Positions 1 through 11,364 of a stretch of 64,000 nt of DNA are shown one piece after another. The DNA is from Corynebacterium timonense (GTDB lineage: Bacteria > Actinomycetota > Actinomycetes > Mycobacteriales > Mycobacteriaceae). Under the pieces are notes generated by a model. The model did no database searches and was not told the origin of the DNA. It saw nothing but the letters and a program-made list of their open reading frames with translations. The stretch spans positions 1,798,001 to 1,862,000 of the forward strand of contig NZ_LT629765.1 in the NCBI RefSeq assembly GCF_900105305.1, written 5' to 3'. Every line of letters begins with the position of its first letter. The first letter of the stretch is position 1. Position numbers and translations under genes: made by a program.

Positions 1-1061
1 GTGCCGTACGGGTCGGTCGCAGGGCCGTGCAGCACTGACGCGAGCGGCTGGCGCTCGGAGGCGTAGCCGGTCGGCTCCACCGAGCCGCGCGGGAAACGCG
101 GGTGGGCGGAGGCCGCCTCCCAGTACACGCCGTGCCCGGCCGCCTCCTCGGCGGCGGCGAGGGGGCGGCCCACCATGACCGCGTCGGCGCCGCACGCGAT
201 CGCCTTGGCGATGTCCCCGCTCGTGCGGATCTCCCCGTCGGCGATGACGTGGACGTAGCGCCCGCCGGTCTCGTCGAGGTACTCTCGGCGCGCGGCGGCA
301 ACGTCGGAGATCGCCGTGGCCATGGGCACGCCGAGGCCTAGCGCCTGCGCGCTGTTGGTGTTGCCCGCGCCGACGATAATGCCGGCCGCGCCGGAGCGCA
401 TGAGGTGGGTCGCCGTGGTGTAGTCGTACACGCCACCCGCGATGACCGGCACCTCCAGCGAACCGATGAACTCCTTGAGGTTGAGCGGCTCGCCGCCGCT
501 TTGCACGTGCTCCGCGGAGATGAGCGTGCCGTGGATAAACAGGATCTCCGCCCCGGCCTTGATCACGCAGGGCGCAAGGTCGCGGGCGTTTTGCGGGGAG
601 ACGCGCACCCCGACGGTCACGCCCGCGTCACGCACCTGCGCGATGCGCTCGCTCAGCAGGTCGGGGTCGACCGGCGCGGCGTGCAGCTGCTGCAGCGTCT
701 TCGTCGCGGCGGCGCGCCCGCTGAGCACCTCGTCGACGCGGGCGAAGTTCTCCTCCGCCGCGCCGATGCCCGCCACCCGGGCCACCGCCTCCTCGAAGGA
801 GGCGTGGCGCGCCAGAAGGCCCTCGGCGTTAAGCACGCCGAGGCCACCGTTGCGGCCCATCTCGATGGCGAACTCGGGGCTCGCCAGCGCGTCGGTCGGG
901 TGCGACAGGACCGGGATGTCGAAGGTGTAGGCGTCGAAGTTCCAACTCGTGTCCACGTCCGAGGACGAACGGGTGCGCCGGGAGGGCACCAGGGAGACGT
1001 CGTTGAGCGAATAGGCCCGGCGTGCTTCCCGCCCGATCCCGATTTCGACGTAGTCGCGCAT
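1..1061 (-). CDS. guaB3: GuaB3, IMP dehydrogenase-related protein (3' end outside window)
   Basis: The first 353 codons are visible; the C-terminus lies beyond the window edge. The protein starts MRDYVEIGIGREARRAYSLN and has the (beta/alpha)8 fold signatures of the IMPDH/GMP reductase superfamily, including a phosphate-binding GAAGIIVGAGNTNS segment and an ADGEIRTSGDIAKA segment. It lacks the CBS pair of true IMP dehydrogenase, which is typical of the actinobacterial GuaB3 family (usually about 375 aa). The start is the ATG at 1061, about 20 bases downstream of the guaB stop, so the two are probably co-transcribed. The exact reaction of GuaB3 is not well settled; a role in purine nucleotide interconversion is inferred from family. 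Confidence 0.9.
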   Translation of the reverse strand, partial: MRDYVEIGIGREARRAYSLNDVSLVPSRRTRSSSDVDTSWNFDAYTFDIPVLSHPTDALASPEFAIEMGRNGGLGVLNAEGLLARHASFEEAVARVAGIGAAEENFARVDEVLSGRAAATKTLQQLHAAPVDPDLLSERIAQVRDAGVTVGVRVSPQNARDLAPCVIKAGAEILFIHGTLISAEHVQSGGEPLNLKEFIGSLEVPVIAGGVYDYTTATHLMRSGAAGIIVGAGNTNSAQALGLGVPMATAISDVAAARREYLDETGGRYVHVIADGEIRTSGDIAKAIACGADAVMVGRPLAAAEEAAGHGVYWEAASAHPRFPRGSVEPTGYASERQPLASVLHGPATDPYG

Positions 1062-1080
1062 CGTGTGTGCTCCGCTTCTT

Positions 1081-2640
<1,560 letters not shown>

Positions 2641-2796
2641 TCAGCTCCTTCGCGCGCGTGGCTACCCTGCTTGCTCGATTCATGATATAACGACCCGCCA
2701 ATTCCCACATTTGGGGAGGTCACGCCCGGTGCGTCCCCCGCGCACGGCCCCCGGGGGAATTGCTTGGCTTCCCGCCGCGCAATAGGGTGGTGAGGT

Positions 2797-3168
2797 GTGA
2801 ATTACGACGACATGATGCCCCTCGACCCCTTCGCGGACGACCCGAACGACCCGGCGTCGTTCATCGAGGACGACGAGGTCGCCCAGCCCCTGTCGCCGCA
2901 GGAGCGCATCGACGTCATCCGCGACCTCGCCCAGGTCCGCGAGTTCATCCACAACCTCAGCCCGCGCGGCATCCTCGGTATCTACTTCACGTGCGAGGAC
3001 TGCGAGCAGGTGCACTACTACGACTGGGAGATCATGGAGCAGAACATGCTCGCCAGCCTGCGCGGTGAGCTGCCCCCGGTGCACGAGCCGAGCGCGCAGC
3101 CCAACGTCGACGCCTACGTGACCTGGGACTACGCCCTCGGCTACATCGACGGGCTCCGCGCCCGCTAA
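2797..3168 (+). CDS. DUF5319 family protein
   Basis: A 123-aa acidic soluble protein beginning at a GTG (2797): MNYDDMMPLDPFADDPNDPA. It matches the actinobacterial DUF5319 family by its Asp/Glu/Pro-rich N-terminus, the ARxFI-like central helix and the paired cysteines in FTCEDCEQVHYYDWE, which resemble a small metal-binding knuckle. The function is unknown. In Mycobacterium a protein of this type sits at the same place between guaB and the anti-sigma factor of SigD, so the position is conserved. It is convergent with rsdA, with only 18 bases between the two stops. Confidence 0.8.
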   Translation: MNYDDMMPLDPFADDPNDPASFIEDDEVAQPLSPQERIDVIRDLAQVREFIHNLSPRGILGIYFTCEDCEQVHYYDWEIMEQNMLASLRGELPPVHEPSAQPNVDAYVTWDYALGYIDGLRAR

Positions 3169-3186
3169 GGGCTTGCTTGTCGACGC

Positions 3187-4056
3187 CTACTCGGCCGCCA
3201 CACCCGCCGCCGGCGCGATCGGCGACGCGGGCTGCAGCAGGCTCGGCTGCACCGTCGTCGTCGGGCTGGTCGGCGTGGTCTCGCTCGGCCTGCTCGGCGC
3301 CGGCGCCGGGTTCTCGCTTGACGGCGCGGGCGCGGGCGTCACGGTGACGGTGACCGTCTCGGTCTGCGTCACCGTCGCCGGGGCCGGAGAGGCCGGCACG
3401 GGCGCCGCGGGCGGTGCGGGGTCTCCGCTCGGCGTGGGAGGCTGGGCGGTCGTGCGTTCGGTGACGGTGGTGCTCGGGGTGGCGCCCTTGTCCTGCCCGT
3501 CGTTGCCGGCGATGATGCCCAGCAACATCTGCGCCTGCTCCAGCAGGCCCCGAGTCGCGTTGTCGTCGCCCGAGGCGCTGGCCGCCTCGAGCTCTTCGAG
3601 CGTGCCTGCGAGCTCGACGACGGCGGCGCGGTCGCCGAACACCGCGGTGGCGGGGCCCCACAGCGGCGAGCCCGGCGTGGCGTTGTAGAGCGCCGACCCC
3701 GTTCCGGCCACCACCACGGTCGCCGCTGCGGCGCCGATCAGCCCCGACAGCCAGGGGCTGAGGGAACGCCGCCTGCTGCGCTCAGCGTCGAGGTCAACGA
3801 CGGTGCTGCCGCCGCCGTGTGCGTCCCCGTCCTCTGCCCCGTCTTCGGCTCCGGCGATCGTCGGTGCGGGCGGCATCTGAGCGTTGACGTCGGCGCGCAG
3901 CTCTAGAAGCAGCGCAGCCAGGTCATCCGCCCCCCTAGTGGGATCCTCTCCGTGGGAGAGGGCGGTGAGGAACTCGTCATCGTCGACAAGCGGCTGAAGG
4001 TGCGCGGACACGCCATCGGGCCGGGATGGCTTTCCCGCAAAATTACGACGCGTCAT
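3187..4056 (-). CDS. rsdA: Anti-sigma-D factor RsdA
   Basis: A 289-aa membrane-anchored anti-sigma factor. The N-terminal 65 residues, ending with MPPAP, resemble the short sigma-binding segment of the RsdA family. A transmembrane helix follows at about residues 102-121. The extracytoplasmic part has a short helical region and then a long Pro/Thr/Ala-rich tail. In the family, proteolysis of RsdA releases SigD. Its ATG overlaps the sigD stop (ATGA at 4053-4056), so the pair is translationally coupled and sigD comes first. The signal that triggers it is not visible from the sequence. Confidence 0.87.
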   Translation of the reverse strand: MTRRNFAGKPSRPDGVSAHLQPLVDDDEFLTALSHGEDPTRGADDLAALLLELRADVNAQMPPAPTIAGAEDGAEDGDAHGGGSTVVDLDAERSRRRSLSPWLSGLIGAAAATVVVAGTGSALYNATPGSPLWGPATAVFGDRAAVVELAGTLEELEAASASGDDNATRGLLEQAQMLLGIIAGNDGQDKGATPSTTVTERTTAQPPTPSGDPAPPAAPVPASPAPATVTQTETVTVTVTPAPAPSSENPAPAPSRPSETTPTSPTTTVQPSLLQPASPIAPAAGVAAE

Positions 4057-4655
4057 GCGTCCTCCCCTTCTTTCATGGGCGTGCCGTCAATGGTTGAGCC
4101 CTCAATGGTTGTGCGCAGTGTGGCAAGAGCGCGGTGTTGGGCGACTCGAACTGCCCCGGCCGTACTACCAACAATCTCGGCAGTTTCCTCGGCGGAGAGC
4201 CCGACGAACACTCTCAAGATGAGGATGTCGCGCGCCTTGTCACTTAAAGAATCGAGCAGCGCCCGCACTCTGTTACTACCATCGCTCACCAGCGCGAAGT
4301 CCTCGGGCGTGCCACCCGTGTATTCCGTGTCTGGGACGTCCTCGGTGGGGTTGAGCTTGTCGCGCGCCATGGCGCGATGGGCGTCGGCGACCTTGTTAAA
4401 GGCAATACCGTATACGAAGGCCATGAACGGCTTGCCGGTGTCCACGTAGCGCTCGACGCTGGAGGCAACGGCGAGGCAGATTTCCTGGGCCACGTCCTCC
4501 GCGGTGGGGGTCCGCCCGCCGCCGATGCGGGCGCGGGCGTAGCGCAGCACGGGCGGGTGGATGAGCCGAACAACCTGCTGGAGCGAGCGGCGGTCTCCGG
4601 CGGATGCGCGCGGAACAAGCTCGGCAAGCTCGTCGTCGAGGTCGCTCGTCGCCAT
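4053..4655 (-). CDS. sigD: ECF RNA polymerase sigma factor SigD
   Basis: A 200-aa group 4 (ECF) sigma factor with region 2 (AEDVAQEICLAVASS, then GIAFNKVADAHR) and region 4 (ILILRVFVGLSAEETAEIVG followed by AGAVRVAQHRALATLR, the -35 recognition helix). The ATG at 4655 is chosen because GGAAGGAG lies just upstream; a longer frame from 4685 has no good site. It overlaps rsdA by four bases and diverges from the WhiB-type gene. In Corynebacterium and Mycobacterium, SigD controls cell-envelope genes; that role is inferred here by orthology and synteny. Confidence 0.93.
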   Translation of the reverse strand: MATSDLDDELAELVPRASAGDRRSLQQVVRLIHPPVLRYARARIGGGRTPTAEDVAQEICLAVASSVERYVDTGKPFMAFVYGIAFNKVADAHRAMARDKLNPTEDVPDTEYTGGTPEDFALVSDGSNRVRALLDSLSDKARDILILRVFVGLSAEETAEIVGSTAGAVRVAQHRALATLRTTIEGSTIDGTPMKEGEDA

Positions 4656-5024
4656 CGGTCTCCTTCCATCCACTCTTGCACTCACCCCCGCGGGGGGCGC
4701 AGGCCGGGCTTTTATCAGAGATTCATACTACGCGCTGGCCCCTCGGTTTCTCGCGCGACCGGCACATTATCGCGCGTTACACCACGCCGCAGCGCCACAC
4801 CAGAAATTCACGGAGCTTTAACCTCGGGCGAAACCCCAGGTAGAACCGCGTGAATTCACAGCGCGTACACATGTTCAAGGTGGCGGTTACCGCCCCGACA
4901 CCCACCGTTAACTCTGCTTCGGAAGCATTCCTACCGGCGCACCGCACAGGTGCAACCTGCCCGGGTGGAGTGCCCGAGCGGACCACGCCGTGAACGCCGT
5001 TACGTATATAAGGAGTCACGATCC
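4656..5024. other. Divergent intergenic region between sigD and the WhiB-type gene
   Basis: About 370 bases without a credible gene. It must hold the promoters for sigD-rsdA and for the WhiB-type gene. A 13-base palindrome, ggcggt-t-accgcc, sits at 4882-4894 and an ATATAAGGAG segment lies just upstream of the plus-strand gene. No convincing -35/-10 pair was identified. Small open frames here look like GC-rich noise. Confidence 0.4.
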
Positions 5025-5354
5025 ATGTCTCAACCTCATCTCCTCCCCGGCCCCAACGCGGATTTCTGGGACTGGCAGTTGCACGGCGCGTGCCGTGGAG
5101 AGGCATCGGAGGTTTTCTACCACCCAGACGGTGAGCGCGGTCGCGCCCGGGCGCAGCGCGAAAACCGGGCCAAGGCAATCTGCTACACCTGCCCCGTCCT
5201 CGCCGAGTGCCGCGAGCACGCACTGCGCGTCGCCGAGCCCTACGGCATCTGGGGCGGCATGAGCGAGTCGGAGCGCCAGGCGCTGCTGCGCAGCGGCGCG
5301 ACGAACGCCACCGTATCTACGCCCAGCGCCAAGGTCCCCGCCGCGTCCCGCTAG
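5025..5354 (+). CDS. whcB: WhiB-family Fe-S transcriptional regulator (WhcB/WhiB3 type)
   Basis: A 109-aa protein with the four WhiB cysteines at 23, 53, 56 and 62 (spacing C-x29-C-x2-C-x5-C), which bind a redox-sensitive [4Fe-4S] cluster, followed by the GIWGG turn at 74-78 and a short basic/Ser tail. The start is the ATG at 5025 after AAGGAG; upstream in-frame codons lack a binding site. Position next to groEL1/groES and divergent from sigD matches Mycobacterium whiB3 and C. glutamicum whcB, so the subfamily is assigned mainly by synteny. It likely acts as a redox-responsive partner of the RNA polymerase sigma subunit. Confidence 0.88.
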   Translation: MSQPHLLPGPNADFWDWQLHGACRGEASEVFYHPDGERGRARAQRENRAKAICYTCPVLAECREHALRVAEPYGIWGGMSESERQALLRSGATNATVSTPSAKVPAASR

Positions 5355-5386
5355 GCACCCGCCGCAAGGCGCGGAAGGCGTATGCC

Positions 5387-5430
5387 ACGACGCCCCGGCC
5401 CCCTCCTTCTCGGAGGCGCCGGGGCGTTGT
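5387..5430. terminator. Bidirectional terminator between whcB and groEL1
   Basis: A strong hairpin: cgccccggc at 5391-5399 pairs with gccggggcg at 5418-5426, extended by four outer pairs, with an 18-base loop. It lies between the convergent ends of the WhiB-type gene and groEL1 and can serve both. Confidence 0.8.
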
Positions 5431-5452
5431 CGCGGCCTAGGGCCGGACGCGC

Positions 5453-7069
<1,617 letters not shown>

Positions 7070-7084
7070 CTAAGCCCCCTTTGC

Positions 7085-7384
7085 TTACTTTTCGACGACG
7101 GCCAGCAGGTCGCGGGCGGACAGGAGCAGGTACTCCTCGCCGTTGTACTTCAGCTCCGTGCCGCCGTACTTGGAGAACACGACGGTGTCGCCCTCCTTGA
7201 CGTCGATGGCGACGCGGTTGCCGTTGTCGTCCAGGCGGCCCGGACCGACGGCGATGACGACGGCTTCCTGCGGCTTCTCGGCGGCAGAGTCGGGGATGAC
7301 CAGGCCGGAGGCGGTGGTGGTCTCGGCCTCGGCGATCTGGACGAGGACCTTGTCTTCGAGCGGCTTGATGTTGACGTTAGCCAT
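7085..7384 (-). CDS. groES: 10 kDa co-chaperonin GroES
   Basis: A 99-aa co-chaperonin that caps the GroEL ring. The sequence [20 protein letters not shown] and the mobile-loop segment [16 protein letters not shown] are diagnostic. The ATG at 7384 gives the family length of 99-100 aa and has AAAGG about nine bases upstream; the in-frame ATG nine bases earlier would add three residues (MLI). It is the first gene of the groES-groEL1 operon and is preceded by a CIRCE-overlapped promoter. Confidence 0.97.
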   Translation of the reverse strand: MANVNIKPLEDKVLVQIAEAETTTASGLVIPDSAAEKPQEAVVIAVGPGRLDDNGNRVAIDVKEGDTVVFSKYGGTELKYNGEEYLLLSARDLLAVVEK

Positions 7385-7486
7385 GATCAACAACCTTTCG
7401 TGATGTGTTGAGCCTTGTTCAGTGTCAGCGGTTCTTCGTGGGCGCAGCCGTCGTCGCGGGTGAACAACTGTGCTCGAAACAACCTG

Positions 7487-7513
7487 CTAGCACTCTACCC
7501 TCTCGAGTGCTAA
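7487..7513. promoter_or_regulatory. CIRCE operator (HrcA binding site)
   Basis: ctagcactc (7487-7495), a nine-base spacer, then gagtgctaa (7505-7513). This is the CIRCE inverted repeat TTAGCACTC-N9-GAGTGCTAA with one mismatch at an outer base. HrcA binds this element and represses groE at normal temperature. Confidence 0.95.
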
Positions 7514-7520
7514 ACAACAA
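7492..7520 (-). promoter_or_regulatory. groES-groEL1 promoter overlapped by CIRCE
   Basis: On the minus strand a -35 TTGTTG (7520-7515), a 17-base spacer and a -10 TAGAGT (7497-7492) fit a vegetative promoter. The CIRCE element covers the spacer and -10, so HrcA binding would block polymerase directly. The assignment is by motif only. Confidence 0.65.
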
Positions 7521-7538
7521 CACTTCCGACGGCGCCGC

Positions 7539-8030
7539 CTACTCGGCTTCTCGACGGTTGACCACCGCGTTGCGCCACAGCTCGTACTCGTCCTCGTTGT
7601 CGGCGCGGTAGTTGCTCACGGCGCGCACCGCCTGCGCGATGGCCTCGACCGTCGCCTCCCCCAGATTGCCGCCCTCCTGAGCGGCAAACAGCACGCTCCC
7701 GCAGATCGCGCGGGTCGGGTCCGCCAAGAACTCCGGGTTCGCGGTATCTGCCGTGTTGCGGGCCAGGGAGGCCACCGGGTTCGGCTCCCCGCCCTGGGTG
7801 TCCGCCAGCGGGTCGAAGAAGAGCGCGTAGCGCTCGCCTTCCTGCTCGAAGGCTGCGGCGGTAGTCGCGGCGGCCTCGACTGCGCCGATGAGCCGACTCG
7901 CGTCCTCCGGGCGGAAGATGACGCGCCGGTAGTCACAATCCGGCTGGACAAGAACGCCGAAGCGCTCGGCGGCAGCGGGGGTCGGGGTTGTCGTCGGGGT
8001 CGCAGAGGTCGCAGAGGTTTCGGGGGTCAT
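7539..8030 (-). CDS. Hypothetical protein between tsaD and groES
   Basis: A predicted 163-aa soluble protein starting at the ATG at 8030 (MTPETSATSATPTTTPTPAA); a longer frame begins at 8078 but only adds an unlikely N-terminus. The first 25 residues are a Thr/Pro/Ala linker. The rest is an alpha/beta region containing RFGVLVQPDCDYRRVIFRPE and a helical C-terminus with NYRADNEDEYELWRNAVV. No signal peptide, membrane segment or recognised motif is seen. Its stop lies about 25 bases from the CIRCE site, so it probably ends before the groES promoter. Function unknown. Confidence 0.7.
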   Translation of the reverse strand: MTPETSATSATPTTTPTPAAAERFGVLVQPDCDYRRVIFRPEDASRLIGAVEAAATTAAAFEQEGERYALFFDPLADTQGGEPNPVASLARNTADTANPEFLADPTRAICGSVLFAAQEGGNLGEATVEAIAQAVRAVSNYRADNEDEYELWRNAVVNRREAE

Positions 8031-8122
8031 GGGGGCAGCACCTTTCCACGCGGTGAAAAAAGCAAGGGGAACGAACACCGATCACGCTAGCCTGATTCGC
8101 CGACTTCAGCAGCGCATCATCC

Positions 8123-9169
8123 CTAGACCAGCGGCGTCTCCACCTCGAGGGTGGGGTTCGTGGCCACGCCCAGGTCGGACGGCTCCGCCCCCTCATGAAT
8201 CAGCTGGGCCCCCAGCGCCGCGACCATGACGCCGTTGTCCGTGCACAGCGCGAAGCGGGGCACGCGCAGCTCGATCCCCTTCTGCGCGCAGCGCTGACCC
8301 GCGAGCTCGCGCAGCCGAGCGTTCGCCGCAACGCCCCCGCCGAGCAACAGCGTGCGCGCGCCCGTGTCCTCGCAGGCGAGGACGGCCTTGGCGGTGAGCA
8401 CGTCGCACACCGCCTCCTGGAACGACGCGCACACATCCTCGACGGAGATGACCCGCCCCTCGCGCTCGGCGGCCTCGACGTAGCGCGCCACCGCTGTTTT
8501 CAGCCCAGAGAACGAGAAATCGTAGCGGTGCTCCCCGCGCAGGTCCTCCGCCTTGCTGAGCCCGCGGGGGAAAGCGATCGCCTCGCGGTCTCCGCGCGCG
8601 GCAAGCCTATCGACGACAGGACCACCCGGGTAGCCCAACCCCAGCAAACGGGCGACTTTGTCGTAGGCCTCACCGGCGGCGTCGTCAAGCGTCGACCCGA
8701 GCTCCTTCATGGGTCGGCCCACGGCTCTGACCTCGAGGAGCTGGGTGTGGCCCCCAGAGACGAGCAGCGCCACCGAGTGCGGCAGCTGCGCCTCGCCGTC
8801 GAGGGTGGCCACGGCAACGTGCCCGCCCAGGTGGTTGACCCCGTAGAAGGGCACCCCCCACGCGGCGGCGTAGGCCTTCGCCGCGGAGGCACCCACGAGC
8901 AGCGCCCCAGCCAGGCCCGGCCCGATCGTCGCGGCCACCGCATCGGGGGCGGCAATGCCGGCCTCGCGCAGGGCCTGGTCCATCACCTGCGGCATGGCCT
9001 CCAGGTGCGCGCGGGAGGCGATCTCGGGCACGACGCCGCCGAAGCGGGCGTGCTCCTGCATCGAGGAGGCGACCACGTCGGCGAGGATATCCATCGTGCC
9101 GTCCGGGCGCAGCTCGACGATGCCCACGCCGGTCTCGTCGCAGGAGGTCTCGATGCCGAGGATGATCAT
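8123..9169 (-). CDS. tsaD: tRNA N6-adenosine threonylcarbamoyltransferase TsaD
   Basis: A 348-aa Kae1/Gcp-family protein ([20 protein letters not shown]) that transfers the threonylcarbamoyl group to A37 of ANN-decoding tRNAs. The metal-binding signature [16 protein letters not shown] and the ASKH ATPase loops ([20 protein letters not shown]) are present. The ATG overlaps the rimI stop (ATGA), placing it last in the tsaE-tsaB-rimI-tsaD operon, where its partners TsaB and TsaE are encoded. Confidence 0.97.
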   Translation of the reverse strand: MIILGIETSCDETGVGIVELRPDGTMDILADVVASSMQEHARFGGVVPEIASRAHLEAMPQVMDQALREAGIAAPDAVAATIGPGLAGALLVGASAAKAYAAAWGVPFYGVNHLGGHVAVATLDGEAQLPHSVALLVSGGHTQLLEVRAVGRPMKELGSTLDDAAGEAYDKVARLLGLGYPGGPVVDRLAARGDREAIAFPRGLSKAEDLRGEHRYDFSFSGLKTAVARYVEAAEREGRVISVEDVCASFQEAVCDVLTAKAVLACEDTGARTLLLGGGVAANARLRELAGQRCAQKGIELRVPRFALCTDNGVMVAALGAQLIHEGAEPSDLGVATNPTLEVETPLV

Positions 9170-9678
9170 TCTTCTTCCCTTCCGCCGTCCCGCTCGCTCG
9201 CGCGGTGGCGCATCATCGAGTACGCGTCCGCGCCGGAGGGCTGATAGTAGTTCTTGCGCACCGCGAGGGTGAAAAAGCCAAAGCTTTCGTACAGCGCGAT
9301 CGCCCGCTCGTTGTCCGTGCGCACCTCGAGAAACATCGGGCCGTCGAGAAGGTCGGCGGTGTGCACGAGCTGGTCCATGAGGGCGCGGCCCAGCCCGCGG
9401 CCCTGGAAGGCGGGGTCGACGCCGATCGTGTGCACCTCGAACTCAGGGTCGTCGCGCGGGCCCAGCATGGCCAAGCCCGCGTAGCCAACGAGGCGCTCCT
9501 CGTCTGCGCTGTCGTTGCCGTCGCTCTCGTCAGAAAACGCCCCGACGTAGAAGGTGTACGGCTGCGCGAACTCCGCGACGAACACGTCGCGCGACCACGG
9601 GGCGTCGCCGGCGAACAGGTTGGCTTCGATGGCGGCGGCGCGTGTGGCGTCGTGAAGCGTCAGCTCCCGCATCTTCAT
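9166..9678 (-). CDS. rimI: Ribosomal protein S18-alanine N-acetyltransferase RimI
   Basis: A 170-aa GNAT acetyltransferase. The acetyl-CoA pyrophosphate loop is [18 protein letters not shown], and the C-terminal [13 protein letters not shown] motif is typical of RimI. The ATG at 9678 overlaps the tsaB stop (ATGA); the open frame extends farther upstream but only through tsaB in another frame. RimI acetylates the N-terminus of ribosomal protein S18 in model bacteria; here the location between tsaB and tsaD supports the name. Confidence 0.92.
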   Translation of the reverse strand: MKMRELTLHDATRAAAIEANLFAGDAPWSRDVFVAEFAQPYTFYVGAFSDESDGNDSADEERLVGYAGLAMLGPRDDPEFEVHTIGVDPAFQGRGLGRALMDQLVHTADLLDGPMFLEVRTDNERAIALYESFGFFTLAVRKNYYQPSGADAYSMMRHRASERDGGREEE

Positions 9679-10349
9679 CGCGGCCCCTCCCCCAGGTCGA
9701 CGTCCGGTATCGCGGGCGACTTCGGCGCCGCCGCCGGCGGCACGGCGTCCGGGCGGCGCAGGTAGTAGGGCACGAGCGGGCCCGGCTCGGCGGCTAGGTC
9801 CGCGACGGCGACGAGCGCCGCGGCGCGCGGCGCCGCATACGTCACGCGGCGCGCGGGCACGCGCACCTCCTCTGCGAGGTGCTCGGGCACACTCACCACA
9901 TCCACATCCTCGGGCACCGGCAGGTCGGCCGGGGCGCACACGCCCGGGCCGTCCACGCGCACCCCGTCGTGGTAACGAGCCCAGTAGACCTCGCGGCGGC
10001 GGGCATCGCTGACCACGAGCGCGCTCCCCTGCCCGCCGAGCTCGGCCGCGACCGCGTCGTGCGTGACCACTCCGTGGACGGCGATTCCAAGCGCCTGACC
10101 GAGCGCCTGCGCGGTGGCCATGCCCACGCGCAAGCCGGTGAAGGGGCCGGGGCCGCAGCCCACCACGATCGCGCCGAGGTCCGGGAACCCCAGGCCGGCG
10201 CTCTCGAGCGCCCGCGACGCGGCGGGGATAAGCTCCTCGTTGTGTGCGCGGGTGCGGCGGACGGTCTCCGCGAGCGCCCGGCCGGAATCCGTGTCGACGA
10301 CGCCCACGATCAGATCCGCCGTGGCGGTATCGAGGGCGAGGACGATCAC
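9675..10349 (-). CDS. tsaB: tRNA threonylcarbamoyladenosine biosynthesis protein TsaB
   Basis: A 224-aa ASKH-fold protein, the non-catalytic partner of TsaD. It begins at a GTG (10349): VIVLALDTATADLIVGVVDT, and includes GCGPGPFTGLRVGMATAQAL, the most conserved TsaB segment. The start overlaps the stop of the upstream membrane protein as GTGA, and the stop overlaps rimI, so four consecutive genes here are translationally coupled. The C-terminal 30 residues after PYYLRRPDA are a family-variable tail. Confidence 0.95.
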   Translation of the reverse strand: MIVLALDTATADLIVGVVDTDSGRALAETVRRTRAHNEELIPAASRALESAGLGFPDLGAIVVGCGPGPFTGLRVGMATAQALGQALGIAVHGVVTHDAVAAELGGQGSALVVSDARRREVYWARYHDGVRVDGPGVCAPADLPVPEDVDVVSVPEHLAEEVRVPARRVTYAAPRAAALVAVADLAAEPGPLVPYYLRRPDAVPPAAAPKSPAIPDVDLGEGPR

Positions 10350-10852
10350 GACGCTGCCGTCCCCAGGACCCAGGAGCCAGCGCTGGTGTAGAAGGGCAGC
10401 GGCGCGTTCAGCGGGTAGGAGGTGTCCATCGGGATCGTGCAGATGTCCACGGCGTTGAGATCCACCTCGTCCAGCCCCGGCGCGGAACCGTCGGTCGGCA
10501 GCAGCACCACGTAGCCGTAGCGGCCCTCGAGGTCCACCGCGGACTCGTCGATGCCCAGCTGCGCGATCTTGTCCGCCGCGAGCGGCTCCGGTTCGGTCGG
10601 GCACAGCGTGACGTAGCCGACGTAGAGCGCCGGGTCGTAGACCCTGGCGGGGTCGACCAACTGCGCCACCACGGCGTCGCTGTCGGCGGGGGTGCTCTCG
10701 CGCAGGCTGCGCTGCAGCGAGTTGGTGTAGGTCGCCTGCCCCTCGCCCCCGGCCCGCGACTGCGGGATGAAAATAATGGCGGCCAGGACAGCAAGCCACA
10801 CCGCGACGGCCACGATTACCCAGGCCCGGTGCTTGGAGTTCAACGTCAACAT
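10346..10852 (-). CDS. Membrane-anchored protein of unknown function within the tsaE-tsaB operon
   Basis: A 168-aa protein (MLTLNSKHRAWVIVAVAVWL) with one N-terminal membrane helix at about residues 9-29 and a roughly 135-residue extracytoplasmic domain with two cysteines (VTLCPTEPEP and DICTIP) that could form a disulfide. The ATG at 10852 was chosen so that the helix is close to the N-terminus and the gene does not run far into tsaE. It has no recognised domain. Its stop overlaps the tsaB start, which suggests a conserved, co-regulated partner, but a link to tRNA modification is only positional. Confidence 0.75.
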   Translation of the reverse strand: MLTLNSKHRAWVIVAVAVWLAVLAAIIFIPQSRAGGEGQATYTNSLQRSLRESTPADSDAVVAQLVDPARVYDPALYVGYVTLCPTEPEPLAADKIAQLGIDESAVDLEGRYGYVVLLPTDGSAPGLDEVDLNAVDICTIPMDTSYPLNAPLPFYTSAGSWVLGTAAS

Positions 10853-10863
10853 GGTTGCCCAGC

Positions 10864-11355
10864 TTAGCGCCCCACCATGCGCCACGAGACGACGCGTGCC
10901 TCCGAGGCCGGATCCGCGGCGGCCAGCGTGCTGCGATCCAGCTCGACACGCAGGTAGCCACCGGCGATCTGCTCCACCAGGCCGCCGCCCCACTCCGCGA
11001 CCACGACCGCCTCCTCCAGCTCCGTGTCCAGGTCGAGCGCGTCGAGCTCGCCCAACGGGTCGCCCGAGGACCCCTCGCCGAGCAGACGGTACGCGTCGAC
11101 GTGCACGAGCGCGGGCCCCTCGCCCGCCGGGCGGTGCTCGCGCGCGATGACGAACGTCGGGCTGGTCACCCGGCCGACGACCCCCATCCCCTGCGCCACG
11201 CCCTGCGTGAACGTGGTTTTGCCCGCCCCCAGCGGGCCGTCGAGGATCACCACATCGCCCGCCTCAAGCGCCTGGCCCAGCTCGACGCCAAGCTGCGTCG
11301 TCTCCGCGGCCGTGGCGCATACGCGGCGGCCCTGCGTGCCAAACGTGTCCTTCAT
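10864..11355 (-). CDS. tsaE: tRNA threonylcarbamoyladenosine biosynthesis ATPase TsaE
   Basis: A 163-aa P-loop ATPase with Walker A GPLGAGKTTFTQG and the downstream VTSPTFVIAREH segment typical of TsaE. It drives turnover of the TsaB-TsaD complex during t6A synthesis. It lies nine bases downstream of alr and upstream of the small membrane protein and tsaB in a single minus-strand run. Confidence 0.95.
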   Translation of the reverse strand: MKDTFGTQGRRVCATAAETTQLGVELGQALEAGDVVILDGPLGAGKTTFTQGVAQGMGVVGRVTSPTFVIAREHRPAGEGPALVHVDAYRLLGEGSSGDPLGELDALDLDTELEEAVVVAEWGGGLVEQIAGGYLRVELDRSTLAAADPASEARVVSWRMVGR

Positions 11356-11364
11356 GCTCTCCCC

